Shown one piece after another: positions 1-12,300 of a stretch of 64,000 nt of DNA. Source of the stretch: Apostichopus japonicus. Taxonomy: Eukaryota; Echinodermata; Holothuroidea; Aspidochirotida; Stichopodidae. The position numbers and the translations under genes were made by a program. Positions within the stretch are counted from its first letter, which is position 1. Every line of letters begins with the position of its first letter. The DNA lies in the NCBI RefSeq assembly GCF_037975245.1, contig NC_092579.1:14058678-14122677 (forward strand), given 5' to 3'. Below the pieces are notes generated by a model. It saw only the letters and a program-made list of their open reading frames with translations, did not search any database and was not told the origin of the DNA.

Positions 1-3000
1 ACTTCCTGTACTAAAAATGTGTTATCAACAGGCCGTTTTTAACGTGATCAAATAATTCTGTTTCCTGTTAATTCAAAATGACCTTTGTGCCTTCCTAGAT
101 TGATCTTGACCTAACTTCTGGACATTGTGAAATAGCAAAACAGATGCACCAGGAAAAGGAAATCCTTTGTGTCATATTTATAGCTTTGCATTCAACCATA
201 TCTATAGCATTTAAAGGACAAACTTGGGAGACAAAAAACAACGAAGACATTTAGAAAAGTATAAAATGAATCTTTTAGAGACATGTTACCAGAATAAAGA
301 AGGCCTTTGTCCTCTTTTAGTGGGCTTCATTGACCTCTTCTTCCTCACTCTACAGCATATTTCTGATATAAATATTCTGTCCTGCATCAGATGCAGTGAC
401 AACTAGAAAGAGTTATACATGAAACAGACTTTCATAATTATTGTCAAATAGCTCACACCTACCCCCCAGCCCCCACCCCCCCCCTTAATTATCATTCCAC
501 AACACAAGGTATCTATTATAAACCCTTTGGTAGAATACCATGAATATTTGAGAATATAGATATTGTTTATACCACGATGGTGTAAATATCCCTCGATCAT
601 CAATGTTACATGTAGGTTTGTGTATGTACCCCTTACAGTTCCCACGTCTCTTCTTAAACATTCCCATCTACATCACATAATAATCAACTTGTCTTAAATC
701 TGTCGAGATTAATTTCACTTTCGATCATCGGAAAAAAATAAAAGCCAATATAATTCCTATTAATAGCAAGAAATGATTATTTCCACATGTTAAGCACAGC
801 TTGAAATCATTGGTCGGTTCATCATTGACCTAAACCTGAATCAGGGAGAGTTTAGAGTCCAGATGCTTTTAATAATTCCTTTTATATTTGACATGCCTTT
901 TAGACTTAGTTTTCCTGACAACATTTCAAAAATAGTTTCGTATTAAAGACAATTGATTATAGTTGGACAATTTGTTGTCTTTATAGTGTAGTATTCTTTC
1001 ATAAAAGTGACAGTATATCTCCGTGGCAGCCAAACCATTCTTGACCTTAACGTAAAATAGAGTATGCTATACTTTGGTTTTAAACCATTGGTAGAATTCA
1101 CAACAAATCAACACATCTGAAGGTGTACCTAGATGTTCCCTTTAACAAATGTGGAAATATAGTTAAAACCAGTCAACGCATGCTTACCTACACCTGCAGC
1201 CATTTTGTCAGTGATCGAATATATCCTCTTTTTCTACTGAGGTGGTATTCATGGTTTACCCCAACGTGTGCCAAAAATCTGATCCTATCAGTACACCTTG
1301 GTATTTCTGGTGAATGTTTTTCGCTCATTCAAAGGTTTTGTTCGTTTTGAAAGCTTGTTTTTTTCATCGATAACTTCTAACCTTTCTCTCCTTGTTTGAT
1401 CTGGCTTTAGTCCTTTCCGTTTGCCCCCCACATCCCTTTCTGCATCATTCTCCTTTCTGGACTCTGGGTCACCACTATCATTGTTCATTTACTGTTCTTG
1501 GTTACTTCAGCATGTCATCTGATCTTTGTTACTCACATGTCCATTGTGATGTTATCAACCATTGTGTCAATGCATGAAAATGAATCAACTGTCAACTCCT
1601 GGAGATGGTGGTTTCATTTCTCGGTCTAGAGGTCCATAGGTTACCAGGAATTGCCCATGTTCCTTTCTATTTCACCTGTGAAAGTCCTTCAGTCAACACC
1701 AGTCCTCTCTTTTCTACACCATCAGTAGTTTTATTTTGTAGTCTTCAACAGCCAATTATAAAAAAAAAGTTGGGTGCAGATAAAGCACCGGACCATTAAT
1801 ATTTTCAGCTGACGTATGTTACTCAAATTATGGTATGGTACCATTAAAGCCATCAGGGTGTGGATCTCTGGACCTAGGAAGCCCCTGCTTAAATCTGCAG
1901 GGAGAATTTACAAATCCCCCCACCCAAATTCTCCCCCCCCCCCCTTCTACCAAGCTTTCGACCCTGTGCATGTCACTGATATATAAGACAAGGTTTTTTC
2001 ACAAGGTTTTTCAATATTTCATTGCTAGAACACCTGTCATAGCAGTACAAATACATTTAAATGAAAATTTATAAAATGACACAATTTTTAACTTCAGCAT
2101 ACAATATTTGAAAAAAACTGGACAAGTCTGTTATTGAATACCATAAAAAAGAATATTAAAAAAGTTAATGCAAAAATCTGTCTGGAGTTTGGTGTAGAGG
2201 AACTTTAAAACACACCTTATCATAAAAAACTTAGGTTGTTTGTACGCTGTTGTGCATGAGACAATGTCAACAGCTTTATTAAACTCCTTTAAAACACCTA
2301 TTCCAAACAGAAATGTCCAAACACTCCTGTCTTCCTCATCTTTGAAGCAAGTTTTGTAAGATTATACGGAATTGGAGCAACAAATCATGGTTATTCATGA
2401 TGATAACTTTCAAAAGAGTTCACAATATAGGTTAATATAAAACAGAGAAATAATAGGGCAGTAGCTTTCATAAAAAATATAACCATTGTCCCAAATGGAA
2501 AGGTGTTCTTTGATGACATGGTCCTTAAAAATATGCCGGTCCAAAAGAACAAATATATTTATTCATGACATATCATCAAGGGATTAAGAATTAATTTAAT
2601 TAGTTTTCAAAGGAGAATTGACAGCTCAGTGTCTTTAAACTTTCCCAGTGATGAAAGCTTACACCATACCCACAACAATATTAGCAATTAAAATTCTGTT
2701 TCATTATCTTTGAGACAAAGTATATATCTAGCCAATCCGCATCATGTTTATTAATGAAAATAATATCACCAAGGGAATAAATTTACTGTTAATTAGATTT
2801 CAGAATCAGATCAATTGACAGTTCTCTGTCGTACAACTGTGAAAGTGTCGAAATCTTATCACTTTGCCCATAATTAGCATGACAAATTATTCATTTTTCC
2901 TTCTGTTTGAGACCAAACTACCAAAGTATCTTACAGTTTTTAGTTTTGTGATATACATTCTTAAGACTAAAAGTAAATAAGAGATTAGTTAGAGATGACC

Positions 3001-3132
3001 AATATTATTATCTTTAGAATATCTATTAAATTCAATTTAATAATCTGTCATATGGAAGGGTTGTCTGATTATCAGGCAATCTTGTGCTCGTATTCAAACT
3101 TGAAACTAACTCTCTCCCTTCTGTTTTCACAG
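1..3132. other. Intron or 5' flank of the BAIAP2-like gene; no exon recognised
   Basis: AT-rich DNA with short C-runs (about 473-484 and 1930-1943) and scattered stop codons in all frames. I looked for the I-BAR exons that should precede the SH3 region and saw none, so this is probably a long intron. The short open frames here have no recognisable domain. Confidence 0.5.
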
Positions 3133-3572
3133 TCGAGACCAGTTAGTTTAGCCAGCCAGGAATTGGATCGCCCTCTATCGGTGGAAGTAGAGGCAACACC
3201 GCCCCCCTCCCAGTACGTCCCACCTGTATCTCAGCCACCGATGACCGAACCCCCTCCAGAACCAAATCAGATGATGAAGATGGACCCTATGAATCAAGCC
3301 CCCCAGATGGGGTACATGAGTGCAACCTTACCCAACAGAGGAAAGGCAGCAGGGGGTCTAAAATACTCAAAATCTGTCATGCACAATAGTCCAGGTATAT
3401 ATATATATATATACGACCTTCCTTACCGGTTTCGAGCCTCTGGACATACAATCAGCGTCCATAGCCTAGTTGGTTAGGGTGTCCAAAGCGGGAGGCCCGG
3501 GGTCGAATCCCGGAAGTTTTTTCACTGTTCTGGATTTTCCTTCTCATTAGGTTTTCAATTATATATATAAAT

Positions 3573-3607
<35 letters not shown>

Positions 3608-6600
3608 CAGACAGATGAGTCAGTTCCTCAGATGCAACACAAAGCTACAACAAAATCTCTACAGTAGGAAAAGTTCACTTAGCGTTATAAGATGTTATAA
3701 ACCAACTTAATATTGACAGGCTCTCATCTATGTCTAGTGAGTTTTGTGTTAGAAATATGGCCCCATCAGCCCATCCCACCCCACCCCCTAGGGCTTCACT
3801 TAAACATTGGGCCCATCGTTTTCCTAAAGCGAAACACTAACTTGAAATTTTACTTTACTTGCAAGTTTCAATTTCGTTCTCCCCAGGTTCAAAGTTCAGA
3901 CCCCAAATGCAGAGACATTCTTCGGAGTCAGGGGACGAGAAGCAAGTTCCCAAAGTCAGGTGCTTGTACAACCACATAGCAGCTGGAGAGACCCAGTTGA
4001 ACTTCCAAGAGGTACTGTTAGACTCCCACCATTCTGTACAAAGTACTGCATATAAATCAGAACTAACATTTTCACTTAATCATTAAGTCATTGAGAAAAG
4101 GTTACAGTTTCATTCCCCCCCCCACCCCACCCCAGTGTTAACAGTCCGTAAACGAACTGCGGTGTTTCCAAAACAAAATGTTGAGTTTTGTCTCATCTGA
4201 AAAAGGCCATCCGCTTGTTGTTTTAAAGATACAGCAAATCGAACAAAACTTAGTTTGCAACTTGGCTTATTAAAACTAAACTGATTTTGAAAATGGAATT
4301 CTCCCTCATGACAAATATTTCAAAAACAAGCTCCTCTATTTTAGTTACAGAAATAAATTAGAATGGATGTGTCATCTTTTGCTAATTTTCTTTGATCTCT
4401 ACCGCATCATTTGCTTTCAGGGGGACATAGTTGCACTTATTGGACCTCACAACAACGGCTGGTATTTCGGTCATAACTACAGAACCAAAAAGAATGGCTG
4501 GTTTCCAATTTCTTTCACCCAACAATTAGAGAATGGAATTTCTCATTCCAATGGTTCAATGTGAGTAGTAAATCGCTCGTATGAAATTCTCAAGAGTGTT
4601 GAATCTGAGGAGGATACAGATTCATCTTCATTATAAACTTGTTCTTTACCATTTGGAATTATGATTGTTGTGCAAGTTTTTTGAAGAAAACCTTTACATG
4701 ATGGCAATGTTCTACCTCCATTTGACGAAGGAACTCTGAATTTTGACTGTATCTGGCGATTTATGTTATTAGTAGTGTAGCTATGTGAATGAGTTGTCTA
4801 CCAACATGATCCTTGTGATGAGTGGTTTAGGCTAAGTGTATGTGATACGTATATCTGTGGTGTAGGCCAATGCAGTATATGCTTACATGATATGTGTGAC
4901 TTGTGACGTAGGCTATGCAGTATATGCTTACATGATGTGTGCGTGAACTGTGATGTGTGTGAACTGTGATGTAGGCTAATGCAGTGTATGCTTACATGAT
5001 ATGTGTGACTTGTGATGTAGGCAATGCAGTATATGCTTACATGATATGTGTGAATTGTGATGTAGGCTAATGCAGTATACCTGTATGCTTACATGATGTG
5101 TGTGAACTGCGATTTAGGCTAATGCAGTGTATGCTTACATGATATGTGTGACTTCTGATGTATGCTATGCAGTATATGCTTACATGATGTGTGAATTGTG
5201 GTGTAGACTAATGCCGTGTATGCTTTCGTGATGTGTGTGAATTGTCACGGTTGTATAGGCTAACACAGTGTGTATGCATTCATGATATGTGTGAACTGTG
5301 ATGTAGGCTATGCAGTATATGCTTACATGATATGTGTGACTTGTGATGTAGGCTATGCAGTATATGCTTACATGATATGTGGGACTTGTGGTGTAACGTA
5401 ATGCCGTGTATGCTTTCGTGATGTGTGTGAACTGTGATGAAGGCTAACACAGTATATGATTACATAATGTGTGTGAATTGTGATGTAGGCTAATGCAGTA
5501 TATGCTTACATGATGTGTGCAAATTTTGTGTGATGTAGGCTAATGCAGTATATGCTTACATGATATGTGTGACTTACTACAGTAGTACTATTGTGACCTT
5601 ATTTGTGACTGAATAGTAATTTTGTTAATATATATAAGTTAATGCATGCAGTGTATAGGCTTATTTTATGGTGTAGGCTATTACAAACTATTGCCAAATT
5701 AAAAGTGACTGAACAGTACTTTGAAGTGTATTTATGGAAGAATAGCTGCACAGACCTCAAAGGCATTATTTGATAACTCCAGTACTAGTCAAATAAAAAG
5801 AAAAACTAATATGTGCTTTCTTAAATGAAAGAATTAACGTGTCAATGTGACTATCAATTAGCCTATATAAGTCCATTGTTTTGGAATAGTGCACACTTCA
5901 GAACAATTTATTGTCAAGGTAGGTTCTTCAAATTCTCTATTCTGCTTCACTCACCGAATCAATGAGCCGCCTCTAAACTGTTTCACTTTCAGGCCATTTG
6001 TATCTTTTTGTTTCAATATCACACTCTCGTTGTTTACAACTGTTTGCATTATTTTTAGTTTGTGACGTGTCTTTTATCGATTTCGGTTTCTTTGATTGAA
6101 TTATCTGCTTGTGCCATCATTCTGAGAGGTCAAATAAATGAAGGTCTTTGAAACAAGTCCATTAAGTAACGGTTCTCCTTTCACTCTTAAATGCCAAGTG
6201 ATATAACAGTCTGTTCAACACGCACATGTTGTACAGGGATGTATGATTCCATGACAGGCTATGTATGATAATTATCTGGAAGACGTAACCTTTGCTAGTC
6301 GAGGATTTCATTTCAATATCTCTAGTTAAGATTAGTTAATGGACAGCAATTCTTTCTTCTGATAGACTCATCTTTTCCTTACTCTTGTGTCTATGATATC
6401 ATCATACTGCATATTCTCCATAACTGCTACTTTCCCTTTTGTAATCTTGTCGTTGATTTCAATGTTTTCTTCTTAAAATTTGATACATGCATATCGAATG
6501 TATCATAGTCGTCTATTTTTACCTGAATTCAAGGTATTCAAATGTTAGTTGAGAAAGTTGTCTTTGTCAGTAAACGATTCAACTTAAACAAGGAAACCGA

Positions 6601-7695
6601 GATAGGTTTAGTTTCATTATCATGCTGATGATGTCAATGATGTCATTCATAAAATCTCGAAAATTTAAAACTGTGATCTTTTCCAAAACATCAGGATTTA
6701 TGTCTGACATAGAAATGTAGAAAATGACAACAAAGTCCTGGAAATATCAACATTTGCAGCAGGAACATCCTTTTAAAGATGACGTAAAGAAAATTTAAAG
6801 TCATGGATCACGAGTTTTCCATTTATCTGACAAGCAATGTCCTCTAATGAAGTCTCCCTCTCCCAGTGTGATAATGTTTTCTTTCATACTATTACTGCTA
6901 CTTTTGTTAACATTTTTATGTAATAAACATTTAAATTATGTGATTACCATCTTCTGATTATACCCAATCCTCTTAGTCCCCTCAACAGAAAACTTCATGA
7001 CATATTTCGGATCTAATGTTAGTTTTGTCACTGTTTGATTTACCCTTGCAGGCAACCTCCCACTCCTCCTGTGGTCCCCTACCCCCAGCCGAATATGCAC
7101 AACCCCCAGTTACAGCAACAGCAGCAACAGCAGCAACAACAGCAACAACGTCAGGACCCTCTGAACATGCCCGGGAGGAAAGCCATGAGCGTCAGTTCTG
7201 AGAACCTGGCCCGGACCAACGGTGACAACTACCCAAGTCCCGACTATTCGGTCAACGACAGTCCGGGCCACATGAAATTCTTCTCCGGTACCCCACCACC
7301 GCCTAGTCAGACCCACGGTGGGCTACTGATTACCACATCTCAGCAGTCCTTGCCCTCCACCATCGACTCATCATCTGGATCCCAGCTTAGCTCAGGATCA
7401 CTCGTGAGTAACTCTCCCTTCTGGTGAAATCTGCGCAGTATTTCTTCTAAAAAAAACAACAAAAACAGGAAATTGAAAAACAAGCATAATCTTGTAGATG
7501 CTATTCAACTATATTGAATGTGTCTCATACGTGACCCAGAATGTCATTTTATTATTACAACCACAGACACAGCAGAACAGCTCTGGCATGAATGAAGCTG
7601 CTTTAGAGAAACCGAGCACCCCCACCCACTCCCCACCTCCACCGCCTTCAGAAGGGGGCGCTAAACAACCTTTTGATGCTGGAGACACAGGGTGA
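3133..7695 (+). CDS. BAIAP2-like: BAIAP2 / IRSp53-family adaptor, 3' half (linker, SH3, polyQ/proline-rich tail)
   Basis: Five exons join in frame: 3133-3394, 3887-4011, 4421-4560, 7052-7403 and 7567-7691. All have AG acceptors and GT donors. The first encodes a proline-rich linker with an ATLPNRGK motif. Exons 2-3 encode one SH3 domain starting at KVRCLYNHIA, with the ALYDY-like strand, a FQEGDIVALIG strand, the paired-aromatic NGWYFG and the family-typical GWFPISFT end. That last motif is characteristic of IRSp53/IRTKS SH3 domains. Exon 4 carries a CAG/CAA-coded glutamine run (about 12 Q) and a serine-rich SSENLAR...YPSPDYS stretch. Exon 5 has a PPPPP tract. Known role of the family: membrane-bending I-BAR scaffolds that link Rac/Cdc42 to actin regulators through SH3. 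The I-BAR domain is not in this window. The 3' end is ambiguous: the last donor at 7692 is a good GTGAGT, but an in-frame TGA at 7693-7695 would end the protein if unspliced. No WH2 exon was found downstream. Confidence 0.82.
3395..3610 (+). repeat. tRNA-like SINE (short copy) between two TA microsatellites, directly at a splice donor
   Basis: The intron opens with GTATATAT..., so the donor is also the start of a TA array (3395-3411). A SINE copy follows (about 3412-3558), then a second TA array to 3608. The tRNA-like part starts at 3455 and has a box A (ATAGCCTAGTTGG) and a box B-like GGTCGAATCC. Compared with the copies near 49.7 and 62.4 kb it lacks about 8 nt in the anticodon region and the first ~120 nt of the unit. 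Confidence 0.75.
4835..5580 (+). repeat. Minisatellite, ~45-bp unit, about 15-16 copies
   Basis: Degenerate tandem repeats of a unit containing GATGTAGGCTAATGCAGTAT followed by ATGCTTACATGAT and GTGTGA. It lies within the intron between the SH3 exon (ending 4560) and the polyQ exon (starting 7052). Copies differ by small indels and substitutions. Confidence 0.9.
5581..7051. other. Intron sequence of the BAIAP2-like gene
   Basis: AT-rich, with no conserved coding frame and no clear mobile element seen. It ends with the pyrimidine-rich acceptor before 7052. Confidence 0.5.
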
Positions 7696-9027
7696 GTTTA
7701 TCCTACAGGGAAAGAAAGGTGTACTATCTGCAAGTAATCATTTATGAATGAAGAAAATTGAATAACAAAATATATAGAATTTCTTGATGGAGAACAAATT
7801 TTTATATATTTACTAGTCACTCAAAACTGATGTTGTTATTTTTGGGTTTTTTTTAATTGGGGGGGGGGGCTGAAAATCTACCACTATCTAGGATTTCATA
7901 AGAATTGTCTAAGTTTGCTCAGGTATGTGTTCTTGTAGTGAGTGATACATATTAGGTTTAGGTACAAAAGATTGCAAATAACAGGCCACCTTAAACTCTC
8001 AATAAAAAAAAAAACCCAAAAGCAAAAAAAATTGGTCTGTCTTGATATTAAAGGTAAAGTATTGGAAATGCATCTGAGAATTTGCACATAATGGAACAAT
8101 GCCATCAAAACAATATTAGACTTTTTTTCAAAACACTGGCAAAAGTTCAATTTTAGAACTGTGCTTTTGTTATTCAGCATTTTTGTTTTATAGTACAAAT
8201 TCAAAGTAATTTCACAAAGTGAATTCAAACTATTAAACAGTAATGTCCCATATATCTTTATTTGTGTTTGTTTTTGTGTGTGTTGTAGCTAATAAAGGAG
8301 AGAAAAACACTCTTTTTCCGAAGGGAAAAAGATAGCCCCTTTATCGAGTGACACATAATTATCGGCATATTCTGAAAGTAATACACATATTGTTTATACT
8401 TCATTAGTCTGGTATCCACTCTATCTGACTCTATTGTTTCCTAGAAACCAATTGCTGCTAAAATATAACAGGGTCTTTGGACTTATTTGAAATAGCCCTG
8501 CTTTTCGTTTCAGTATTTTGTTTAGAATGTAATCAAAACAGTTTTTTTAAGATACTACGCATGGCTGATGATGTAAATGAAGGATTATGACATTTTATTA
8601 CCAATTGAGAGTTTATAATAACCATACGAGAGAAGATAAATCTTAGGTCGGTTTTATGAGAATGGTTCACATTAAATGGAGGTAATACTTCCCTTCCAAA
8701 GTGCATTTATTGTTGGAATGGTCACATGACAACTAGTGTGTTGCTACACAATCAACCTGTGCATGTTTCATTTGAAATTGAAACCTTAAAAACTGTGTTT
8801 TATGTCAGGTTTTGACTTTGACCAGACCATGTTAAAATTCACAAAATAATCGGTTATTACCTAAGAGGTCTCTTTAGTTAACTCAGAAGGTAGATCAGAA
8901 TTTATTTGATAAATGTAGGCCCTAATGCTGTACTTTTGTATACAGATCAGGCTATATGCCTACATCCAATATTCCTGCACGTGGGATTTTGGTGATCTTA
9001 AATAAAATATTATGTTTTCAGTTACCT
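7696..9027. other. 3' UTR or intron after the last recognised BAIAP2-like exon
   Basis: No exon recognised. It contains a G-run near 7859-7870 and several A/T runs, including AATAAA within 7999-8012. That could be a polyadenylation signal if the in-frame TGA at 7693 is the true stop, but A-rich DNA makes chance matches common. Confidence 0.4.
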
Positions 9028-9572
9028 GCAGGTATTCTAGTATCCTGCAGGTATTCTTGGTATCCTGCAGGTATTCAGATATCCTGAGGTATTCAGATAT
9101 CCTGCAGTTTTTCTGGTATTCTACAGGTATTCAGGTATCCTGCAGGTATTCGGGTATCCTGCAGGTATTCAAATATCCTGCAGGTATTCAGATATCCTGC
9201 AGGTATCCAGATATCCTGCAGGTATTCAGATGTCTTGCAGGTGTTCAGATATCCCACAGGTATTTAGATACCCTGCAGGTATTCAGATGTCCTGCAGGTA
9301 TTCTACAGGTATTCAGATAATCTGCAGATATTCAGGTGTCCTTCATGTAGTCAGGTGTCCTACAGGTATTCAGGGATCCTGCAGGTATTCAGATATCCTG
9401 AGGTATTCAGATATCCTTCAGTTTTCTGGTATTTTACAGGTATTTAGATATCCTTCAGGTATTTCAGATATCCTGTAGGTATCCAGATAATCTGCAGGTA
9501 TTCAGATGTCTTGCAGGTATCCTGGTATTCTACAGGTCTTCAGATATACTGCAGGTGTTCTGCAGGTATCGT
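9028..9572 (+). repeat. Minisatellite, 19-bp unit rich in PstI-like CTGCAG
   Basis: Tandem copies of GGTATTCAGATATCCTGCA, roughly 28 units with point changes and some shortened units. The array leaves a long open frame (SCRYSDILQVF-type repeats) because 19 bp rotates through all frames and the unit lacks frequent stops. This is not a gene. Confidence 0.93.
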
Positions 9573-10134
9573 TCATTCAGTGGAGAAGTATGGCACCACA
9601 AGATTGTGACAATAATCATTACAGTCAAAATACTATGTTAATACTTTATCAACTTTCTTGTTATGCAGCAATGACATACTGTACATGCTTGTGTGGTATA
9701 GCTAGCTATTGTTAATACTAATATATGCAATTAATGCTTGTCTTGCTATCGTGAATGTCTATAGTTGCAAGAAAAAGGATTGTAGATGCAACTTCCACTT
9801 GTTTCTATTAATACAATTAGCTTCCAGCTACAACATGTTGCCAGTAATTGCTGTAACTACCACCCCCCCCCCCTCCCCACCCGAATGTCCGATGTCCCTA
9901 CCTGAAATTCCACTCCTTTTATAAATTTGACTAAATAGCACAGGTACAAAAGGGTTGTTATTTCTAAATTACAAGAAGTTGTAATTCTTCGTTAATGATT
10001 TGACGTGATGATTTCATCCTTTATGTCAAGCTCATAAACTATAACAAATTGACGACTTCCTGATGTTCCAGATTCATTGGATCATTTTTTTTTATAAAAT
10101 GTTGATCTCATTTTTTATATTCCATGTGGTATCA
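9573..10134. other. Non-coding stretch
   Basis: Nothing recognised apart from a C-rich tract near 9862-9880. Confidence 0.4.
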
Positions 10135-10518
10135 GGGTTTCTCCTGGCGTTCATCTTGGTGAGGTGGTCGCCTCTCTGTTTCTTGTGACCCCCTCCCAAA
10201 AATATTACCAACAGTCACCGCCTCACTGCTTCAGAAAAGGAAGAAAAAATGCAATGATTGCAATCCAATTTTATTTAACCCATAACAACATCTGACATCT
10301 GCAAAATTGTCTGTAATCATTAAATGATAGCAACCAATAGAAAGTTCTTCTGCCTATTTAACAGAGCATTTTTATCTAATTTGTTGCTAGGATGATTGAT
10401 GTTAGGATGTTTAACAAAATTCTCCAAGTGACCAACCCCCCAGCCCCCCTCCCCCAGATATTCTCACACACCCTAGTGTCAAAAACACCCCATAAGAAAT
10501 CCCAGGTGAATCCTGTGA
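10135..10518. mobile_element. Possible degenerate hAT-like MITE
   Basis: The left end CAGGGTTTCTCCTGG resembles the reverse complement of the right end (CAGGATTCACCTGG). The interior holds G/C-rich ends typical of the other elements in this window. The flanking 8-mers match at only about half their positions, so target-site duplication is not established. Confidence 0.35.
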
Positions 10519-10578
10519 TGTCATAAATATATTACTGTGATGTCATAATTAAATAACTGTGATGTCATAATTAAATTA
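10513..10578 (+). repeat. Three 22-bp tandem units each carrying TGATGTCA
   Basis: Units begin at 10513, 10535 and 10557 with CTGTGATGTCATAA. Each has the CRE/ATF-like octamer TGATGTCA (10516, 10538 and 10560). Spacing of exactly 22 bp is about two helical turns. Regulatory activity is inference; a short microduplication explains it equally well. Confidence 0.7.
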
Positions 10579-10769
10579 CTACAAATATTGTAAATGAATC
10601 CATCTCATGATTTGATCTAATGAACAATTTTCTGCCAAGTATCTTGATAAACATGATGCAATAGAGTGCTTTATTAGCTTCAATTCAAAATGATTTAGAT
10701 ACTTGTTCAGGTAATTCATTTCTAAATGAAAATGAAAAGCTTGTTGCTAAATGAATACAATTTCGTTCG

Positions 10770-11041
10770 TCCAACAAATTGTATTTAACTGTTCCTAAAC
10801 CACGCTTGAAGACATATGGTTACAGAAGCTTCGAATACTCTGGCTCTTATCTCTGGAACAATTTACCAGATCACATTCGAACATGCTCTAAATTTTCTAC
10901 ATTCAAAAGTCTACTTAAGACCCATCTTTTCACTTGTTCTTTTGTAAATTAATCTGTTTTCTTTGTAAAGCGCCTTGAGCAGTGGCTTTTGTCTACTGAT
11001 TTGGCGCTATATATGTCTCATTTATTATTATTATTATTATA
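10770..11041 (+). mobile_element. 5'-truncated CR1/L2-type LINE, ORF2 C-terminus plus 3' tail
   Basis: About 57 codons read LTVPKPRLKTYGYRSFEYSG, then LWNNLPDHIR...STFKSLLKTHLF before a TAA. This matches the typical end of CR1/L2 ORF2 proteins (compare LWNELPAELR...FKSKLKTFLF in the intact LINE at 35-38 kb). A short UTR with GCGCCTTGAGC...GGCGCTATATA follows, then a (TTA)n tail, the usual 3' end of such elements. Everything upstream is missing, as expected from abortive reverse transcription. Confidence 0.85.
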
Positions 11042-11588
11042 ACTTGAAAGTCAATATGGTAGAAGTTTCCTGAGAGCGTATATAATGACACGGTGAGATT
11101 CATTCTAGGAGAGAAAACTAACTAGATTAATATCTCGCCGTGGCGTAAAAGAGTTCATCCAAAGCACATGATATTGAAGAAGTAACTTTAGTATTGTAGG
11201 ATCATTCCTTTAACCTAAATTAGCTATGAGAAATATTTCTAGTTTCCTGATGGTGGGCTGAACCAGATATTATCCTGAAAGTATCATTAAACAAGAAACT
11301 AACAAAATCAAAATATGGTTTTGAAAGTGTTATCAAAGCTATGAAACTCCACCAGAGTAACTAAGGTTTCCTTCAAGTATGAATTGCATTGTTCTATGTG
11401 TACATGGTCCCACTCTGCCCAAAGAAGGTGTGATCATTTGATATTTTGTAGACATGAAGCTAGTCAGTGTTTATACTAATATTTAACCTGTAATTATACT
11501 GTACTTAAGTCGTAGCAGGTGCATGTTTGTTATGAAGTGTAGATATGTGTTGCAATATGTTACACACTTACACTAATGCTTTAATATA
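11042..11588. other. Non-coding stretch
   Basis: Nothing recognised. Confidence 0.4.
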
Positions 11589-12300
11589 GCCTCATACCCC
11601 TACTAAACCAAGGGAATTCTACTTGTACTCATACTGGTACTAAACCAAGGGAATTCTACTTGTACTCATACTGGTACTAAACCAAGGGAATTCTACTTGT
11701 ACTCATACTGGTACTAAACCAAGGGAAATCTACTTGTACTCATACTGGTACTAAACCAAGGGATTCTACTTGTACTCATACCCATACTAAACCAAGGGAA
11801 TTCTACTTGTACTCATACCCATACTAAACCAAGGGAATTCTACTTGTACTTATACTGGTACTAAACCAAGGGAATTCTACTTGTACTCATACCCGTACTC
11901 ATACTCGTATTAAACCAAGGGAATTCTACTTTTACTCATACTGGTACTCAAGCCAAGGGGAATTATACTTGTACTCATACTGGTACTCAAAGCAAGGGGA
12001 ATTCTAGTTGTACTCTATCATGTCGGTTCTCAAGCCAAGGGGAATTATGCTTGTACTCATACCCATACTCGAACCAAGGGGAGTTCTACTTGTACTCCAA
12101 ACAAGGGGAATTCTAGTTGTACTCATACAGGTACTCAAGCCAAGGGGAATTCTAGTTGTACTCATACTGGTACTCCAACCAAGGGGAATTCTAGTTGTAC
12201 TCCAACCAAGGGGAAATTCTAGTACTCCAACCAAGGGGAATTCTAGTTGTACTCATACCCATATTAAAATCAAGGGCAATTCTACTTGTACTCCTATTCC
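11589..12300 (+). repeat. Minisatellite, ~37-bp unit with EcoRI-like GGGAATTC
   Basis: About 19 tandem copies of a unit containing ACTCATACTGGTACTAAACC followed by AAGGGAATTCTACTTGT. The distal half has variants of CAAGGGGAATTCTAGTTGT with shorter units. Open frames on both strands over 12004-12349 are artefacts of the repeat. Confidence 0.93.

Noticed and set aside
9012-9478. ORFs of 80-100 aa with repeated CRYSDILQVF
   Set aside because: Produced by the 19-bp minisatellite; no start context, no domain.
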